Shown here: one piece after another, positions 1 to 9,955 of the stretch
Layout: each line of letters starts with the position of its first letter
How positions within the stretch are numbered: position 1 is the stretch's first letter
From: Actinomyces sp. HMSC035G02
Lineage (GTDB): Bacteria > Actinomycetota > Actinomycetes > Actinomycetales > Actinomycetaceae
NCBI GenBank assembly: GCA_001838165.1
Contig: KV835891.1
Span: 104,241-137,634, forward strand
Direction of reading: 5' to 3'
Length of the DNA: 33,394 bases
Program-made: the position numbers and the translations under genes
The notes under the pieces: generated by a model
Told to the model about the DNA's origin: nothing
The model's input: the letters and a program-made list of their open reading frames with translations, nothing else
Databases searched by the model: none

Positions 1-115
1 AAACCGTGATCTCACCGCCACCAAACGGGGGAATGGCGTCATTAGAACCACGACACGACGGCGACACGCCGACAGCTAGCCTCTAATGCTGCAAAACCCC
101 CACCGTTACCGGCGT
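1..115 (-). repeat. Palindromic repeat family B, copy 1
   Basis: Non-coding element with 20-nt arms at 27-46 and 82-101 that pair at 14 of 20 positions. The arms share GGGGG/CCCCC ends and a 7-nt inner match (CATTAGA). On the minus strand it aligns with 21845-21955: both have GGGGGTTTTGC, a GTGTCG-rich centre, and a tail reading CCGTTTGG then GGCGGT. The inner stem sequence differs between copies but pairs within each one. The element may continue left of the window edge. Confidence 0.65.
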
Positions 116-191
116 GGAGGGCACCGAGCGACATCAGCCCCGAAGGCCCCGCCGGTGCGGACGGCCGAAGCGGGCGGCACCGACACCACCG

Positions 192-316
192 CCAGCCAAA
201 TTTCGCACGTGATTTATCGCGGTCATTTTTCGAGATGCCCCAAAAACGTTGCAATTCCAACGACGCAAATTCAATGTTTGAATCAGTCGTCGAGGAATTA
301 CGTGCGGAATTGCTGG
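192..316. repeat. Terminal-inverted-repeat element family A, copy 1
   Basis: A stretch of about 125 bp beginning CCAGCCAAATTTCGCACGT and ending ACGTGCGGAATTGCTGG, so its ends are inverted repeats reaching to CCAGC/GCTGG. The centre contains TTCAATGTTTGAA. It is related to the copies at 13525-13652 and 13973-14100 but is more diverged in the left arm. No transposase is present, so it resembles a MITE or a structured intergenic element. Confidence 0.65.
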
Positions 317-351
317 TTGACAGCCATAGCTGGGCATCAGGGCAACGCACC

Positions 352-411
352 GAGCCGACGCGCCGAGCCGCTGATCGAAGCTCGCGGCGCGGACGGCTCG
401 CGGGCCGCCCA
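352..411 (-). repeat. GC-rich repeat family C, copy 1
   Basis: Read on the minus strand this contains GCCCGCGAGCCGTCCGCG followed by CCGCGAGCTTCG, found nearly identically on the plus strand at about 21598-21627. The sequence can fold, since CGCGCCG and GCTCG/GCGCG arms surround a TTCG loop. All frames through it look like arginine/proline-rich noise, so it is treated as non-coding. Confidence 0.55.
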
Positions 412-518
412 CGGTGCAGCCCGGCCCCAGGGCCGGGCCCGGCTCCCAGAAAACCCGCGGGTCCACAAGCAACAGCCAGCGCCACACAGCAACACGTAGT
501 GTCCTATAACCCCTCGTT

Positions 519-530
519 TATACTGGGCGT
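519..530 (+). promoter_or_regulatory. Leaderless-type promoter of the sialidase gene
   Basis: A -10 hexamer TATACT at 519-524 is followed by exactly 6 nt and then the ATG at 531. Transcription would start at or next to the A of the start codon. No Shine-Dalgarno sequence precedes the ATG. A convincing -35 is not visible. The same TATACT-N6-ATG layout occurs at the GntR gene. Confidence 0.55.
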
Positions 531-1547
531 ATGACTGACATCACCAGCCCTCGCTGCATTGTTGCGCCGAAGGGCGCGGGGGAGGCGCGCATCCCCGGCC
601 TCGTGACGCTCGCGGACGAGCGTGCCGTCCTGTTTTTCGATGAGAGGCCTGCCCCGGCCTCGGGCGCGGGATCTGACTTCAACGGGCTGACGATGGCGTC
701 CGACCTGCCGAATCCGAACCGCATCCAGTGGATGGTGCGCGAGGGGGCGGGGCGGTGGAGCGAGCCGCGCCCGCTTCCGCCCGGAGGCCCGTCCGTGTCG
801 TCGGACGCCTGCGTTGGTGTGGATGGCGACGGCCGCATGCACCTGGCGTTCGCGTCGACGGATGGGCGAGTGGGCTATATGGACTCGCGAGCCGACGGTG
901 AGCGCCTGCGTGCCTGGTGGGCGTGGGGGAGTGGCCCCGAAGACCTCGCCTATGTGGACATGACGGATGAGCTGTACGAGCTTACGGGCGCGGACGCGCT
1001 GTTCGCGACGTCCGGGGGCACTACGACCGTCGACGGGGCCGTGGCGCTGCCCTACGTCGTGCGCGTGGGGGATGAGACGCACGTGCGCGTCGTCTACGCC
1101 CGCGAGGGGCGCCTCGTTGGGGCTGCGGATCCTCTGGTCGGCGACGGGGGAGTGCTCCTCGACGAGACGACGCTGAGTGTGTGGGACGGCCGCCTCGTCG
1201 CGAATTGCCGCATCCAGGGCTTCGAGGGGCGAGGCTCAGGCGCGCGCTACCTCGCGTGGGGTGACGGGCACACCTGGGAGGGTGGGCGCCTGTGGGAGTG
1301 TGATGACCCGGGCTGCAACGCGCGCATGATCGGTTCGCTCTTCGTGCACCCGGGGCGCCGCGATGCCCGTGCCGGTGGCGAATTTCTCCGCCTGACGCCC
1401 CCGTGGGAGGGTGAAGTGCGCGCCGAGGTGGTCTCCTCCTTGGGTGATGGCGCCTTCGGGTACAGCGACGCGACGTTCGACGGGGACGAGGCCGTGGCGG
1501 TCTTTGAGCGCGACCGCGGCCTGTGGGAGGCTGCGATTCGTCGCTAA
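531..1547 (+). CDS. nanH: Sialidase-family glycosidase without signal peptide (exo-alpha-sialidase)
   Basis: Predicted to release sialic acid from sialoglycoconjugates. The 338-aa protein shows a diverged bacterial sialidase plan: RIPGL near residue 20 (RIP motif, triad Arg), FDERP near 36, and a DLPNPNRI segment near 58-65 like the DxPSPNRI of the family. DETTLSVWDGR near 210 leads to NCR near 226, matching the Glu and second Arg region. FGYSD near 310 places the nucleophile Tyr at about 311, and FER follows near 325. Asp-boxes are degenerate (EGAGRW, GDGHTW). There is no N-terminal hydrophobic stretch, so the product looks cytoplasmic. It sits beside a sialic-acid operon and converges with its regulator. 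The start follows from the leaderless promoter. Family assignment is fairly sure; catalytic activity is inferred from motif alignment by eye. Confidence 0.75.
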   Translation: MTDITSPRCIVAPKGAGEARIPGLVTLADERAVLFFDERPAPASGAGSDFNGLTMASDLPNPNRIQWMVREGAGRWSEPRPLPPGGPSVSSDACVGVDGDGRMHLAFASTDGRVGYMDSRADGERLRAWWAWGSGPEDLAYVDMTDELYELTGADALFATSGGTTTVDGAVALPYVVRVGDETHVRVVYAREGRLVGAADPLVGDGGVLLDETTLSVWDGRLVANCRIQGFEGRGSGARYLAWGDGHTWEGGRLWECDDPGCNARMIGSLFVHPGRRDARAGGEFLRLTPPWEGEVRAEVVSSLGDGAFGYSDATFDGDEAVAVFERDRGLWEAAIRR

Positions 1548-1553
1548 GTGGAT

Positions 1554-1601
1554 ACAGAAAACCCGGTGCGCGTGCCCCCACAACGCTCCGGGTTTTTCTG
1601 T
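1554..1601. terminator. Bidirectional terminator between the sialidase gene and gntR
   Basis: Arms ACAGAAAACCCGG (1554-1566) and CCGGGTTTTTCTGT (1588-1601) pair almost perfectly. The A-rich left and T-rich right arms give a U-run in either direction, fitting the two convergent genes on its sides. Confidence 0.75.
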
Positions 1602-1606
1602 GTGCT

Positions 1607-2371
1607 CTAGCGACCTTCGATGATCGCGAGGAGTGGGGCGTAGTGTGCCTCGACGGCGGCGGTGTATGCCTCGAGGTCGCCGGCCTCGCAGGCTCGCAGG
1701 ATGGCCGCGTGGGCCTCGGCGGTGTCTTCCATTTCCTGGCGTGACGCTGCGGCCAGCTGGGGAGTGACGCTCTGGTGGACGAGCCACATGGCTGCCACCA
1801 GCTGGTGCATGAGTTCGTTCTCGACGTAGGCGAGGAGACCGGAGTGGAACGCGATGTCCTGCTTGAGGTAGGTCGAACCCGTGTGGGCGTACTCCGTCAT
1901 GGCCTCGACGAGCTCCCACAGGTGCGGGTTCGTCGTGCCCTTCATGGCGCGGGTGAGCGGAACCGCGATCCCGAGGTCGAGGGCGCGGCGCGTATCGATG
2001 ATCGCGTGCAGGGACTGTGCACCGTTGATCTCGTCGAGGGCGGCGCGTAGAACGAGCGTCTCGACGAGCGGCTGCATGGACATCTCACCGACGTAGGAAC
2101 CCGAACCCTGGCGGACTGTCACGATGTCGAGAGCCTGGAGGCGACGTAATGCTTCTCTCACAGAGGAGCGCGAAACGCCAAGGTCGGCGCATAGTGCCGA
2201 TTCTGTGGGGAGGCGGTCACCAGGATGTAATCCATGTCGCAAAATGTAGGACTTGATTGCATCCATCGTTACCGAGGATCTCGAGTCGATCGATGTCGGT
2301 AGAGATCGGTTCTGATTGGTTTCTGAGGGCGACGGGGGTGATATCGCTTGCATTAATTTGTCTGACAACAT
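1607..2371 (-). CDS. GntR-family (FCD/FadR subfamily) repressor of the sialic-acid locus
   Basis: A 254-aa transcription factor. The N-terminal winged helix (about residues 40-100) carries GDRLPTESAL and GVSRSSVREALRRL, typical of GntR recognition helices. A C-terminal all-helical FCD ligand domain follows, with the metal-binding pattern DIAFH and later His residues in AEAHAAI and VEAHY. FCD regulators of sialic-acid loci (NanR type) bind the sugar and release DNA. The ATG at 2371 is chosen because TATACT lies 6 nt upstream on the minus strand; in-frame upstream starts would run into the divergent gene. The operator TTGTCTGACAA overlaps codons 2-5, implying autoregulation. Divergent from the transporter operon and convergent with the sialidase. 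Ligand identity is inferred from context. Confidence 0.85.
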   Translation of the reverse strand: MLSDKLMQAISPPSPSETNQNRSLPTSIDSRSSVTMDAIKSYILRHGLHPGDRLPTESALCADLGVSRSSVREALRRLQALDIVTVRQGSGSYVGEMSMQPLVETLVLRAALDEINGAQSLHAIIDTRRALDLGIAVPLTRAMKGTTNPHLWELVEAMTEYAHTGSTYLKQDIAFHSGLLAYVENELMHQLVAAMWLVHQSVTPQLAAASRQEMEDTAEAHAAILRACEAGDLEAYTAAVEAHYAPLLAIIEGR

Positions 2372-2383
2372 AGAATCAGTATA
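2348..2383. promoter_or_regulatory. Divergent promoters with FCD-type operator
   Basis: Plus strand: TTGCAT (2348-2353), a 17-nt spacer and TAGAAT (2371-2376) for the transporter operon. Minus strand: TATACT (2383-2378), 6 nt from the gntR ATG. Between the plus -35 and -10 lies TTGTCTGACAA (2358-2368), a perfect 11-bp palindrome matching the TNGTNNNACNA form typical of FadR/FCD repressors. A repressor bound there would block both directions. Confidence 0.7.
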
Positions 2384-2438
2384 GCGAGCGGAACAACAGA
2401 ACCGCACGTCCCAATTCTCGAAGATGAGGAGCGAGAAC

Positions 2439-4010
2439 ATGCGAATGCGCAAACACTTCGCAACCGGCGCTGCACTGACCGCAGCTGCCGCCATGATCCT
2501 GACCGCGTGCGGCGGCGGATCGTCCACCACCACGTCGTCCGACGGCGGCTCGAAGGCCTCCGACGGACCGAAGGGTACGATCACCGCCGGTGTCGCCTAC
2601 GAGACCACCGATTACGGCCCGATCACCACCTCGGCTCTCGGCATGGGTGCGAACTGGCAGGTCCTCGAAGGCCTGTATCGTTTCAACATGGCCGACTACT
2701 CCGTCAGCCCCGCGCTGGCCGCCGGTGACCCGGAGAAGATCTCCGACACCGAGTACGAGGTGAAGCTGCGCGACGGCGCGAAGTTCTCCGACGGCACCCC
2801 CGTGACCGCCGCAGACTTCGTCGCTTCCTACGAGCGTGCGACCTCCGAGAAGTCGATCTACCGTCAGTTCTTCACCTTCGTCGACAGCGTCGAAGCCAAG
2901 GACGACAACACCATCACGATCAAGCTCAAGCACCCCTTCGCCAACCTGAAGGAGCGTTTCGTTAACGTCCGCGTTGTCCCCGCATCGATGGACGAAGACT
3001 CGCTCAAGGCGAAGCCGATCGGCACCGGCCCCTACAAGTACGAGAACATCACGGCGACCGAGATCACCGCTGTTCCGAACGAGAACTACAACGGCAACGA
3101 GCCCGCGAAGGTCTCCACCATCAAGTGGCAGTCCCTCAAGGATGACTCGGCACGCCTCGCCGCCGCCATCGGTGGCACCATCGACGTCATGGAAGCCGTT
3201 CCCGCCTCCGCGCAGGATCAGCTCAAGGGCGCCGGCTGGAACGTTGAGTCCAAGCCCGGCTACGGCAACCCCTTCCTGATGTTCAACACGCAGAAGGCCC
3301 CCTTCGACAAGCCCGAGGTTCGCCGCGCGATCCTCAAGGCCATCGACAAGCAGAAGCTGATCAGCTCCTCGCTCGAGGGCCAGGCCGTTGAGGCGACCTC
3401 CTTCCTGCCTGAGGCGAACCCCGCCTACAAGAAGCCTTCGACCGATCTGTCCTACGACAAGGATGCCGCCACAAAGCTCCTGAGCGACGCTGGCGTCTCC
3501 GGCCTCGAGATCAACCTGGTGACGACGGACCACCCGTGGGTCCTCTCCCTGGTTCCCCAGATCAAGTCCGACCTGGAGGCCCTGGGCCTGAAGGTCAACC
3601 ACACCCAGATGGCTTCGTCTGACCTCTACTCCAACGTCACCGACGTTGATAACCCCACCTACGACATCGTTCTGGCCCCCGGCGACCCCTCGGTCTTCGG
3701 CACCGACCCCGGCATCATCATCTCCTGGTGGAACGGCGACAACGTCTGGACCAAGAAGCGTGACGGCTGGCAGGTCTCGGACCCCGAGTCCTTCAACAAG
3801 CTGCAGACCCTCATTGAGGAAGCTGGCCAGCTCGACGGTGACGCCGCCAAGGCCAAGTGGGGTGAGGCTCAGGACCTGCTCGCTGAGAAGACCGTGATCT
3901 TCCCGCTCGTGTTCCGCAACATGATCACCGGATCCAACCCCCAGAAGGTGGAAGGATTCCAGGCGATCTCCTCCACCGGCCTGCAGCTGCTCGGTGTGAG
4001 CGCTAAGTAA
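2439..4010 (+). CDS. Family 5 solute-binding lipoprotein of a sialic-acid-type ABC transporter
   Basis: A 523-aa extracellular lipoprotein that would capture the substrate. The N-terminus is MRMRKHF, a hydrophobic stretch, and the lipobox LTAC with lipidated Cys at residue 24, then a Gly/Ser/Thr linker. The rest follows the dipeptide/oligopeptide-binding (DppA/OppA) plan, with LRDGAKFSDGTPVTAADF near residues 110-130. The start at 2439 is preferred over 2424 because AGGAG (2427-2431) lies 7 nt upstream. First gene of the operon. Binding proteins of this family serve sialic acid in the SatABCD system of Haemophilus ducreyi and the Sia system of Corynebacterium glutamicum. Free sialic acid versus a sialoside as ligand cannot be decided here. 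Confidence 0.85.
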   Translation: MRMRKHFATGAALTAAAAMILTACGGGSSTTTSSDGGSKASDGPKGTITAGVAYETTDYGPITTSALGMGANWQVLEGLYRFNMADYSVSPALAAGDPEKISDTEYEVKLRDGAKFSDGTPVTAADFVASYERATSEKSIYRQFFTFVDSVEAKDDNTITIKLKHPFANLKERFVNVRVVPASMDEDSLKAKPIGTGPYKYENITATEITAVPNENYNGNEPAKVSTIKWQSLKDDSARLAAAIGGTIDVMEAVPASAQDQLKGAGWNVESKPGYGNPFLMFNTQKAPFDKPEVRRAILKAIDKQKLISSSLEGQAVEATSFLPEANPAYKKPSTDLSYDKDAATKLLSDAGVSGLEINLVTTDHPWVLSLVPQIKSDLEALGLKVNHTQMASSDLYSNVTDVDNPTYDIVLAPGDPSVFGTDPGIIISWWNGDNVWTKKRDGWQVSDPESFNKLQTLIEEAGQLDGDAAKAKWGEAQDLLAEKTVIFPLVFRNMITGSNPQKVEGFQAISSTGLQLLGVSAK

Positions 4011-4028
4011 GTCCCCTAGGGACCACAC

Positions 4029-4092
4029 AGAAAGGAGGGGTGGAGCCCCGCCCTGAGGCAGACGCCACAGTCGGGCGCCACCCCTCCTTTCT
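4029..4092 (+). other. Intergenic stem-loop between binding-protein and permease genes
   Basis: Perfect 15-bp arms AGAAAGGAGGGGTGG (4029-4043) and CCACCCCTCCTTTCT (4078-4092) enclose 34 nt that can form a smaller GC stem. A short hairpin GTCCC/GGGAC (4011-4023) precedes it. There is no long T-run. The position fits a structure that protects or partly terminates the message, so that binding protein exceeds permease. The left arm also contains a Shine-Dalgarno-like AAAGGAGGGG. Confidence 0.65.
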
Positions 4093-4126
4093 CATTGCCA
4101 AAATCCGTTGAAATGGAGGTCTAGCA

Positions 4127-5080
4127 GTGAATAACCTTCTGCGACTCATCGGACGACGTTTGGTGGCCCTGCCGATCATGGTGGTCGGCGTGTCCTTCCT
4201 CGTCTTCTTCATCATGTCGCTGTCTCCCATCGACCCGGCCTACTCGGCACTGGGCGAGACCGCGACCCCCGAAGCTCTCGAAGAGTACCGTGTCCAGCAC
4301 GGTCTCAACGACCCCTTCTTCGTTCAGTACGGTCACTACCTGTGGAACATGCTCCACGGTGACCTCGGCACCTACGGCGTTGGCACGTCCAACCACGTGA
4401 CCGATCTGGTTGCTCAGGCTCTTCCGATCACCCTGCAGCTCACCTTCCTCGGCCTGTTCTTCGCCGTTATCATCGCTTTCCCCCTCGGTGTTCTCGCCGC
4501 TCTGTACCGCGACCGCTGGCCCGACCAGGTCATCCGCGTGTTCTCGGTCATCGGCATCGGCACCCCGTCCTTCTGGCTGGCAGCGCTGCTGGTCCTCGCA
4601 TTTGTTCAGAAGCTTCCGGTCTCCGGCCCGCTGCCCGCGTTCAGCGAAGATCCGAGCGGCTGGTTCCTGCGGATGCTTCTCCCCGCCATCGCGCTGGCGG
4701 TTCCCGTCATCGGTCAGATGACCCGAGTCGTGCGTACCTCAATGGTTGAGGAACTGGATCGCGACTACGTCCGTACCGCGATCGGTGCCGGTATCCCCAA
4801 GCGCATCGTCGTGGCCCGCAACGTGCTGCGTAACGCGCTCATCACCCCCGTGACCGTCCTCGGCCTGCGCATTGGCTACCTGATGGGTGGCGCGGTCGTC
4901 ATCGAAATTATCTTCTCCATCGATGGAATGGGTAAGGCGGTCCTGCTCAAGGGCATCCAGGAAAACTGGGTCACCCTGGTGCAGGGTGGTGCGCTCGTCG
5001 TCGCGATCGCGTTCATCGTCGTCAACATCATCGTTGACATGCTCTACCTGCTCATCAATCCGCGTATTAGGTCGGTGTGA
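4127..5080 (+). CDS. ABC transporter permease (DppB type)
   Basis: A 317-aa inner-membrane permease with about six hydrophobic segments, beginning with LPIMVVGVSFLVFFIMSL. An EAA-like loop, AIGAGIPKRIVVARNVLRNA (about residues 217-236), would contact the ATPases. The length matches the DppB/OppB family. GTG start at 4127 with GGAGG (4115-4119) 7 nt upstream. It forms the transmembrane pore with the permease half of the next gene, which follows after 3 nt. Confidence 0.88.
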   Translation: MNNLLRLIGRRLVALPIMVVGVSFLVFFIMSLSPIDPAYSALGETATPEALEEYRVQHGLNDPFFVQYGHYLWNMLHGDLGTYGVGTSNHVTDLVAQALPITLQLTFLGLFFAVIIAFPLGVLAALYRDRWPDQVIRVFSVIGIGTPSFWLAALLVLAFVQKLPVSGPLPAFSEDPSGWFLRMLLPAIALAVPVIGQMTRVVRTSMVEELDRDYVRTAIGAGIPKRIVVARNVLRNALITPVTVLGLRIGYLMGGAVVIEIIFSIDGMGKAVLLKGIQENWVTLVQGGALVVAIAFIVVNIIVDMLYLLINPRIRSV

Positions 5081-5083
5081 GGC

Positions 5084-7137
<2,054 letters not shown>

Positions 7138-7141
<4 letters not shown>

Positions 7142-7998
7142 GCCCCGAAACTCTGATTGTTGAAACCGAGACGGTGATTGAGACACCCGAACCCCCGATC
7201 ATCGAACTGAAGAACGTCGAGGTGATCTTCACCTCGCGTACCGGCTCCCTGTTCAAGCCGAACAAGGTCCACGCGGTGCGTGGCGTCAACATGCGCATCG
7301 AGCGCGGACAGACGCTCGGCATCGTCGGCGAGTCCGGCTGTGGCAAGTCCACGACCGCGAACGTCATGTGTGGCCTGCAGATGCCGAGCGCCGGCCACGT
7401 GTTCTTCAACGGCAAGGAAGTCACGAGGCGTAGCGCTGCCGCCCGACGGGCGATCGGTCGCGTCGTCTCCGTGGTCTTCCAGGACCCCGCGACGGCCCTG
7501 AACCCCCGCATGCACGTCGCCGATCAGCTCGCTGACCCGCTTCGCGTGCACGGCATCGGGGACGAGGCCTCGCGAGCCAAGCGCGTGCGCGAACTGATCT
7601 CACTCGTCGGCCTGCCCTCGAGCGCGCTCGACGCGCTTCCCGGACAGCTCTCGGGTGGCCAACGTCAGCGTGTGGCCATCGCCCGAGCCCTGTCCATCGG
7701 CCCGGATGCGATCATCGCAGATGAGCCCACCTCCGCACTCGACGTGTCGGTGCGAGCACAGATCCTGAACCTGCTCACGGACCTCAAGAAGGAACTGGGC
7801 CTGGCGATGGTCTTCATCTCGCACGATATTCAGACCGTGCGCTACGTGTCTGACCGGATCGCCGTCATGAACGGCGGCAAGGTTGTCGAAGAAGGGCCGG
7901 CCGCACAGCTGCTCGCCGACCCGGAGGACCCCTACACCCGCAAGCTGCTGGGCGCCGCGCCTTCGCTGCTGCACCCCAACCTCGAAGGAGAGATGTAA
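7138..7998 (+). CDS. ABC transporter ATP-binding protein (DppF type)
   Basis: A 286-aa cytoplasmic ATPase, the second nucleotide-binding domain of the transporter. Visible motifs: Walker A GESGCGKST near residue 65, Q-loop FQDPATALNPR near 118, signature LSGGQRQR near 170, Walker B IIADEPTSALD near 192 and an H-loop SHD near 226. The first 20 residues are an acidic extension before the domain. The ATG overlaps the preceding TGA by 4 nt, indicating translational coupling. Confidence 0.9.
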
Positions 7999-8000
7999 TT

Positions 8001-8918
8001 ATGTCTTCGAAGATCCGCGGCGTCGTGCCGCCCCTGGCCATTCCGCTCAAGGACGGCGAACTCGACGTCCCCTCGCTCGAGCGTCACATCAACCGCCTGA
8101 TCGAGGCAGGCCTCGACGGCCTGTTCGTGTCCGGCTCCACCGGTGAGGTCGCCTTCTCGACCGCCGAGCGCCGCGCCCAGATCCAGCGCGAAGCCGTGCG
8201 CATCGTCGACGGCCGCATCCCGCTCCTGGTCGGTGTCATCGACACTGAGACCGAGCGCGTCATCGAGAACATCAAGGCCGTGGAAGAGATCGGCGGCGCT
8301 ACCGGCGTCGTCGCGACCGCCCCGTTCTACGCCCTCGGCGGCGAGACCGAGGTCGAGCGTCACTTCCGCATCCTCAAGGAGAACACCAGCCTCGAGCTGT
8401 GGGCCTACGACATCCCCGTGTGCGTGCACACGAAGCTGTCGCCCGACCTGCTCATGCGTCTGGGCCGCGATGGCGTCATCGACGGCGTCAAGGACTCCTC
8501 CGGTGACGACGTCGCGTTCCGCTGGCTGTGCCTGGCGAACGAGGCCGCCGGCCACCCGATGCAGCTGCTCACCGGCCACGAGGTCGTCGTTGACGGCGCC
8601 TACATGTCCGGCGCGGACGGCTCCGTGCCCGGCCTGGCCAACGTGGACCCCGAGGGCTACGTGCGCCAGTGGCAGGCCTACGAGCGTCGCGACTGGGAGG
8701 CCGTGCGCACCGAGCAGGACCGCCTCGCGGAGCTCATGCGCATCGTCCAGGTGAAGGGCGTGCAGGGCTTCGGTGCGGGCGTCGGCGCCTTCAAGGCCGC
8801 CCTGCACCTGCTCGGCGTCTTCGATTCGCCTGAGATGCCGCGCCCGGTTGCCGCCATCGAGGGCGACAACATCGAGCATGTCGCGTCCGTGCTGCGCGCG
8901 GTTGGCCTGCTCTCCTGA
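8001..8918 (+). CDS. nanA: N-acetylneuraminate lyase (DapA/NanA family)
   Basis: Predicted to split N-acetylneuraminate into N-acetylmannosamine and pyruvate in the cytoplasm. The 305-aa protein is a DHDPS/NAL-family TIM barrel. The carboxylate-binding GSTGE lies near residue 44-48, the YDIP motif places the catalytic Tyr at about 136, and GVKDSS puts the Schiff-base Lys near 164. These positions match Tyr137 and Lys165 of Escherichia coli NanA. AGGAGAG lies just before the ATG, 2 nt after the ATPase gene. The family also contains dihydrodipicolinate synthases, but neighbours nanK and nanE make the lyase role most likely. Confidence 0.85.
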   Translation: MSSKIRGVVPPLAIPLKDGELDVPSLERHINRLIEAGLDGLFVSGSTGEVAFSTAERRAQIQREAVRIVDGRIPLLVGVIDTETERVIENIKAVEEIGGATGVVATAPFYALGGETEVERHFRILKENTSLELWAYDIPVCVHTKLSPDLLMRLGRDGVIDGVKDSSGDDVAFRWLCLANEAAGHPMQLLTGHEVVVDGAYMSGADGSVPGLANVDPEGYVRQWQAYERRDWEAVRTEQDRLAELMRIVQVKGVQGFGAGVGAFKAALHLLGVFDSPEMPRPVAAIEGDNIEHVASVLRAVGLLS

Positions 8919-8922
8919 TACG

Positions 8923-8994
8923 TCGACGAGGCCGGGGCAGTTCCGTTCCGCATATTGCGCGCCTTCGGGCGCGCGCCCCGGCCTCGTCGATTTT
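8923..8994 (+). terminator. Strong hairpin with T-rich tail between nanA and nanK
   Basis: Perfect 16-bp arms TCGACGAGGCCGGGGC (8923-8938) and GCCCCGGCCTCGTCGA (8975-8990) are followed by TTTTC. An inner stem GCGCGCC-TTCG-GGCGCGC (8957-8974) with a stable tetraloop stacks inside. It looks like an intrinsic terminator, probably leaky, since nanK and nanE follow in the same direction and no clear promoter is seen in the gap. Confidence 0.7.
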
Positions 8995-9025
8995 CTTATA
9001 CCCCTGACTTTTCGTAAGGATCCTC

Positions 9026-9946
9026 ATGACTACGCTCCTTGCCCTCGACATCGGTGGCACCAAGGTCGGGTGGGGCATCGTCGAGGCCGGTGACACCTAC
9101 GAGGTCACCGAGCGCGGATCGATCCCCACCGACGCGATGCGCGGCGGAGCGGACGTGGCGGCACGCATTTGCGAACTTGCCTCGTCCCTGGTCGCTTCTC
9201 ACCCGCAGGTCGCGGGTGTCGCCGTCGCCAGCGCTGGCGTCGTCGATCCCTCTACCGGCGATATCGTCTCCGCGACGGGCACGATGCCCGGATGGGGAGG
9301 CACCCCCCTGGGCTCTCTGCTTCAGGAGGCAACCGGCCTGAAGGTGCGCGTCCTCAACGACGTGCACGCGCACGGCCTGGGCGAGGCGACGCTCGGCGCC
9401 GGCCAGCCCTACCGCTCCGTCCTGTCGATCGCGGTCGGCACCGGCATCGGCGGCGCCCTCGTTGAAGACCGCCAGGTCTTCTTCGGGTCGCGCGGCATCG
9501 CCGGACACGTGGGCCACATCCACCACCACTTCGCCCCCGACATGACGTGCTCGTGCGGTCGCAAGGGACACATCGAGTCCTTCTGCTCCGGCTCGGGCAT
9601 CACGGCCTGGTACGACTCGCTGCGCGGCGAGTCCGACCCCGAGGTCGACGGCGGGCGCGCCCTGCAGGATCTTGCCGAATCCGGCAACGCCCTGGCCGCC
9701 GCCTGCTTCTCCCGCTCCGCGTTCGCGCTTGGCGAGGCCACGGCCTCGTTGGTCAACTGCGTGGACCCGGCCGTCGTCATCCTCTCCGGGTCCATGACCC
9801 GATCCGGGGACATCTGGTGGGACGCCCTGCGCGAAGGCTTCGCGGCCTCTGCGATGACGCCCGTCGCCGACACCCCCATCCTCGTTGGTTCCCTCGGCGG
9901 CGATGCACCGCTGCTCGGAGCCGTTTCATTCTTCCTGCACGCATAG
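9026..9946 (+). CDS. nanK: ROK-family N-acetylmannosamine kinase
   Basis: Predicted to phosphorylate N-acetylmannosamine at the 6-position with ATP. The 306-aa ROK protein has the phosphate motif LDIGGTKVGWGI (about residues 6-17), a second ATP segment SIAVGTGIGGALV near 135 and the sugar-binding GHVGHIHHH near 156. The ROK zinc motif, usually CxCGxxGCxE, reads CSCGRKGHIE near 175-184, so the third Cys is His. That could still bind zinc. AAGGA lies about 9 nt before the ATG. Placement between nanA and nanE supports kinase over glucokinase function. Confidence 0.85.
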   Translation: MTTLLALDIGGTKVGWGIVEAGDTYEVTERGSIPTDAMRGGADVAARICELASSLVASHPQVAGVAVASAGVVDPSTGDIVSATGTMPGWGGTPLGSLLQEATGLKVRVLNDVHAHGLGEATLGAGQPYRSVLSIAVGTGIGGALVEDRQVFFGSRGIAGHVGHIHHHFAPDMTCSCGRKGHIESFCSGSGITAWYDSLRGESDPEVDGGRALQDLAESGNALAAACFSRSAFALGEATASLVNCVDPAVVILSGSMTRSGDIWWDALREGFAASAMTPVADTPILVGSLGGDAPLLGAVSFFLHA

Positions 9947-9955
9947 GAGAAAACC

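Noticed and set aside
42..499. Overlapping ORFs at the window start on both strands
   Set aside because: They translate families A, B and C repeats; composition is Arg/Pro/Ala-rich and none has a supported start.
2376..4028. 550-aa minus-strand open frame opposite the binding protein
   Set aside because: Shadow frame created by high GC at third codon positions; the plus strand has a lipobox and family features.
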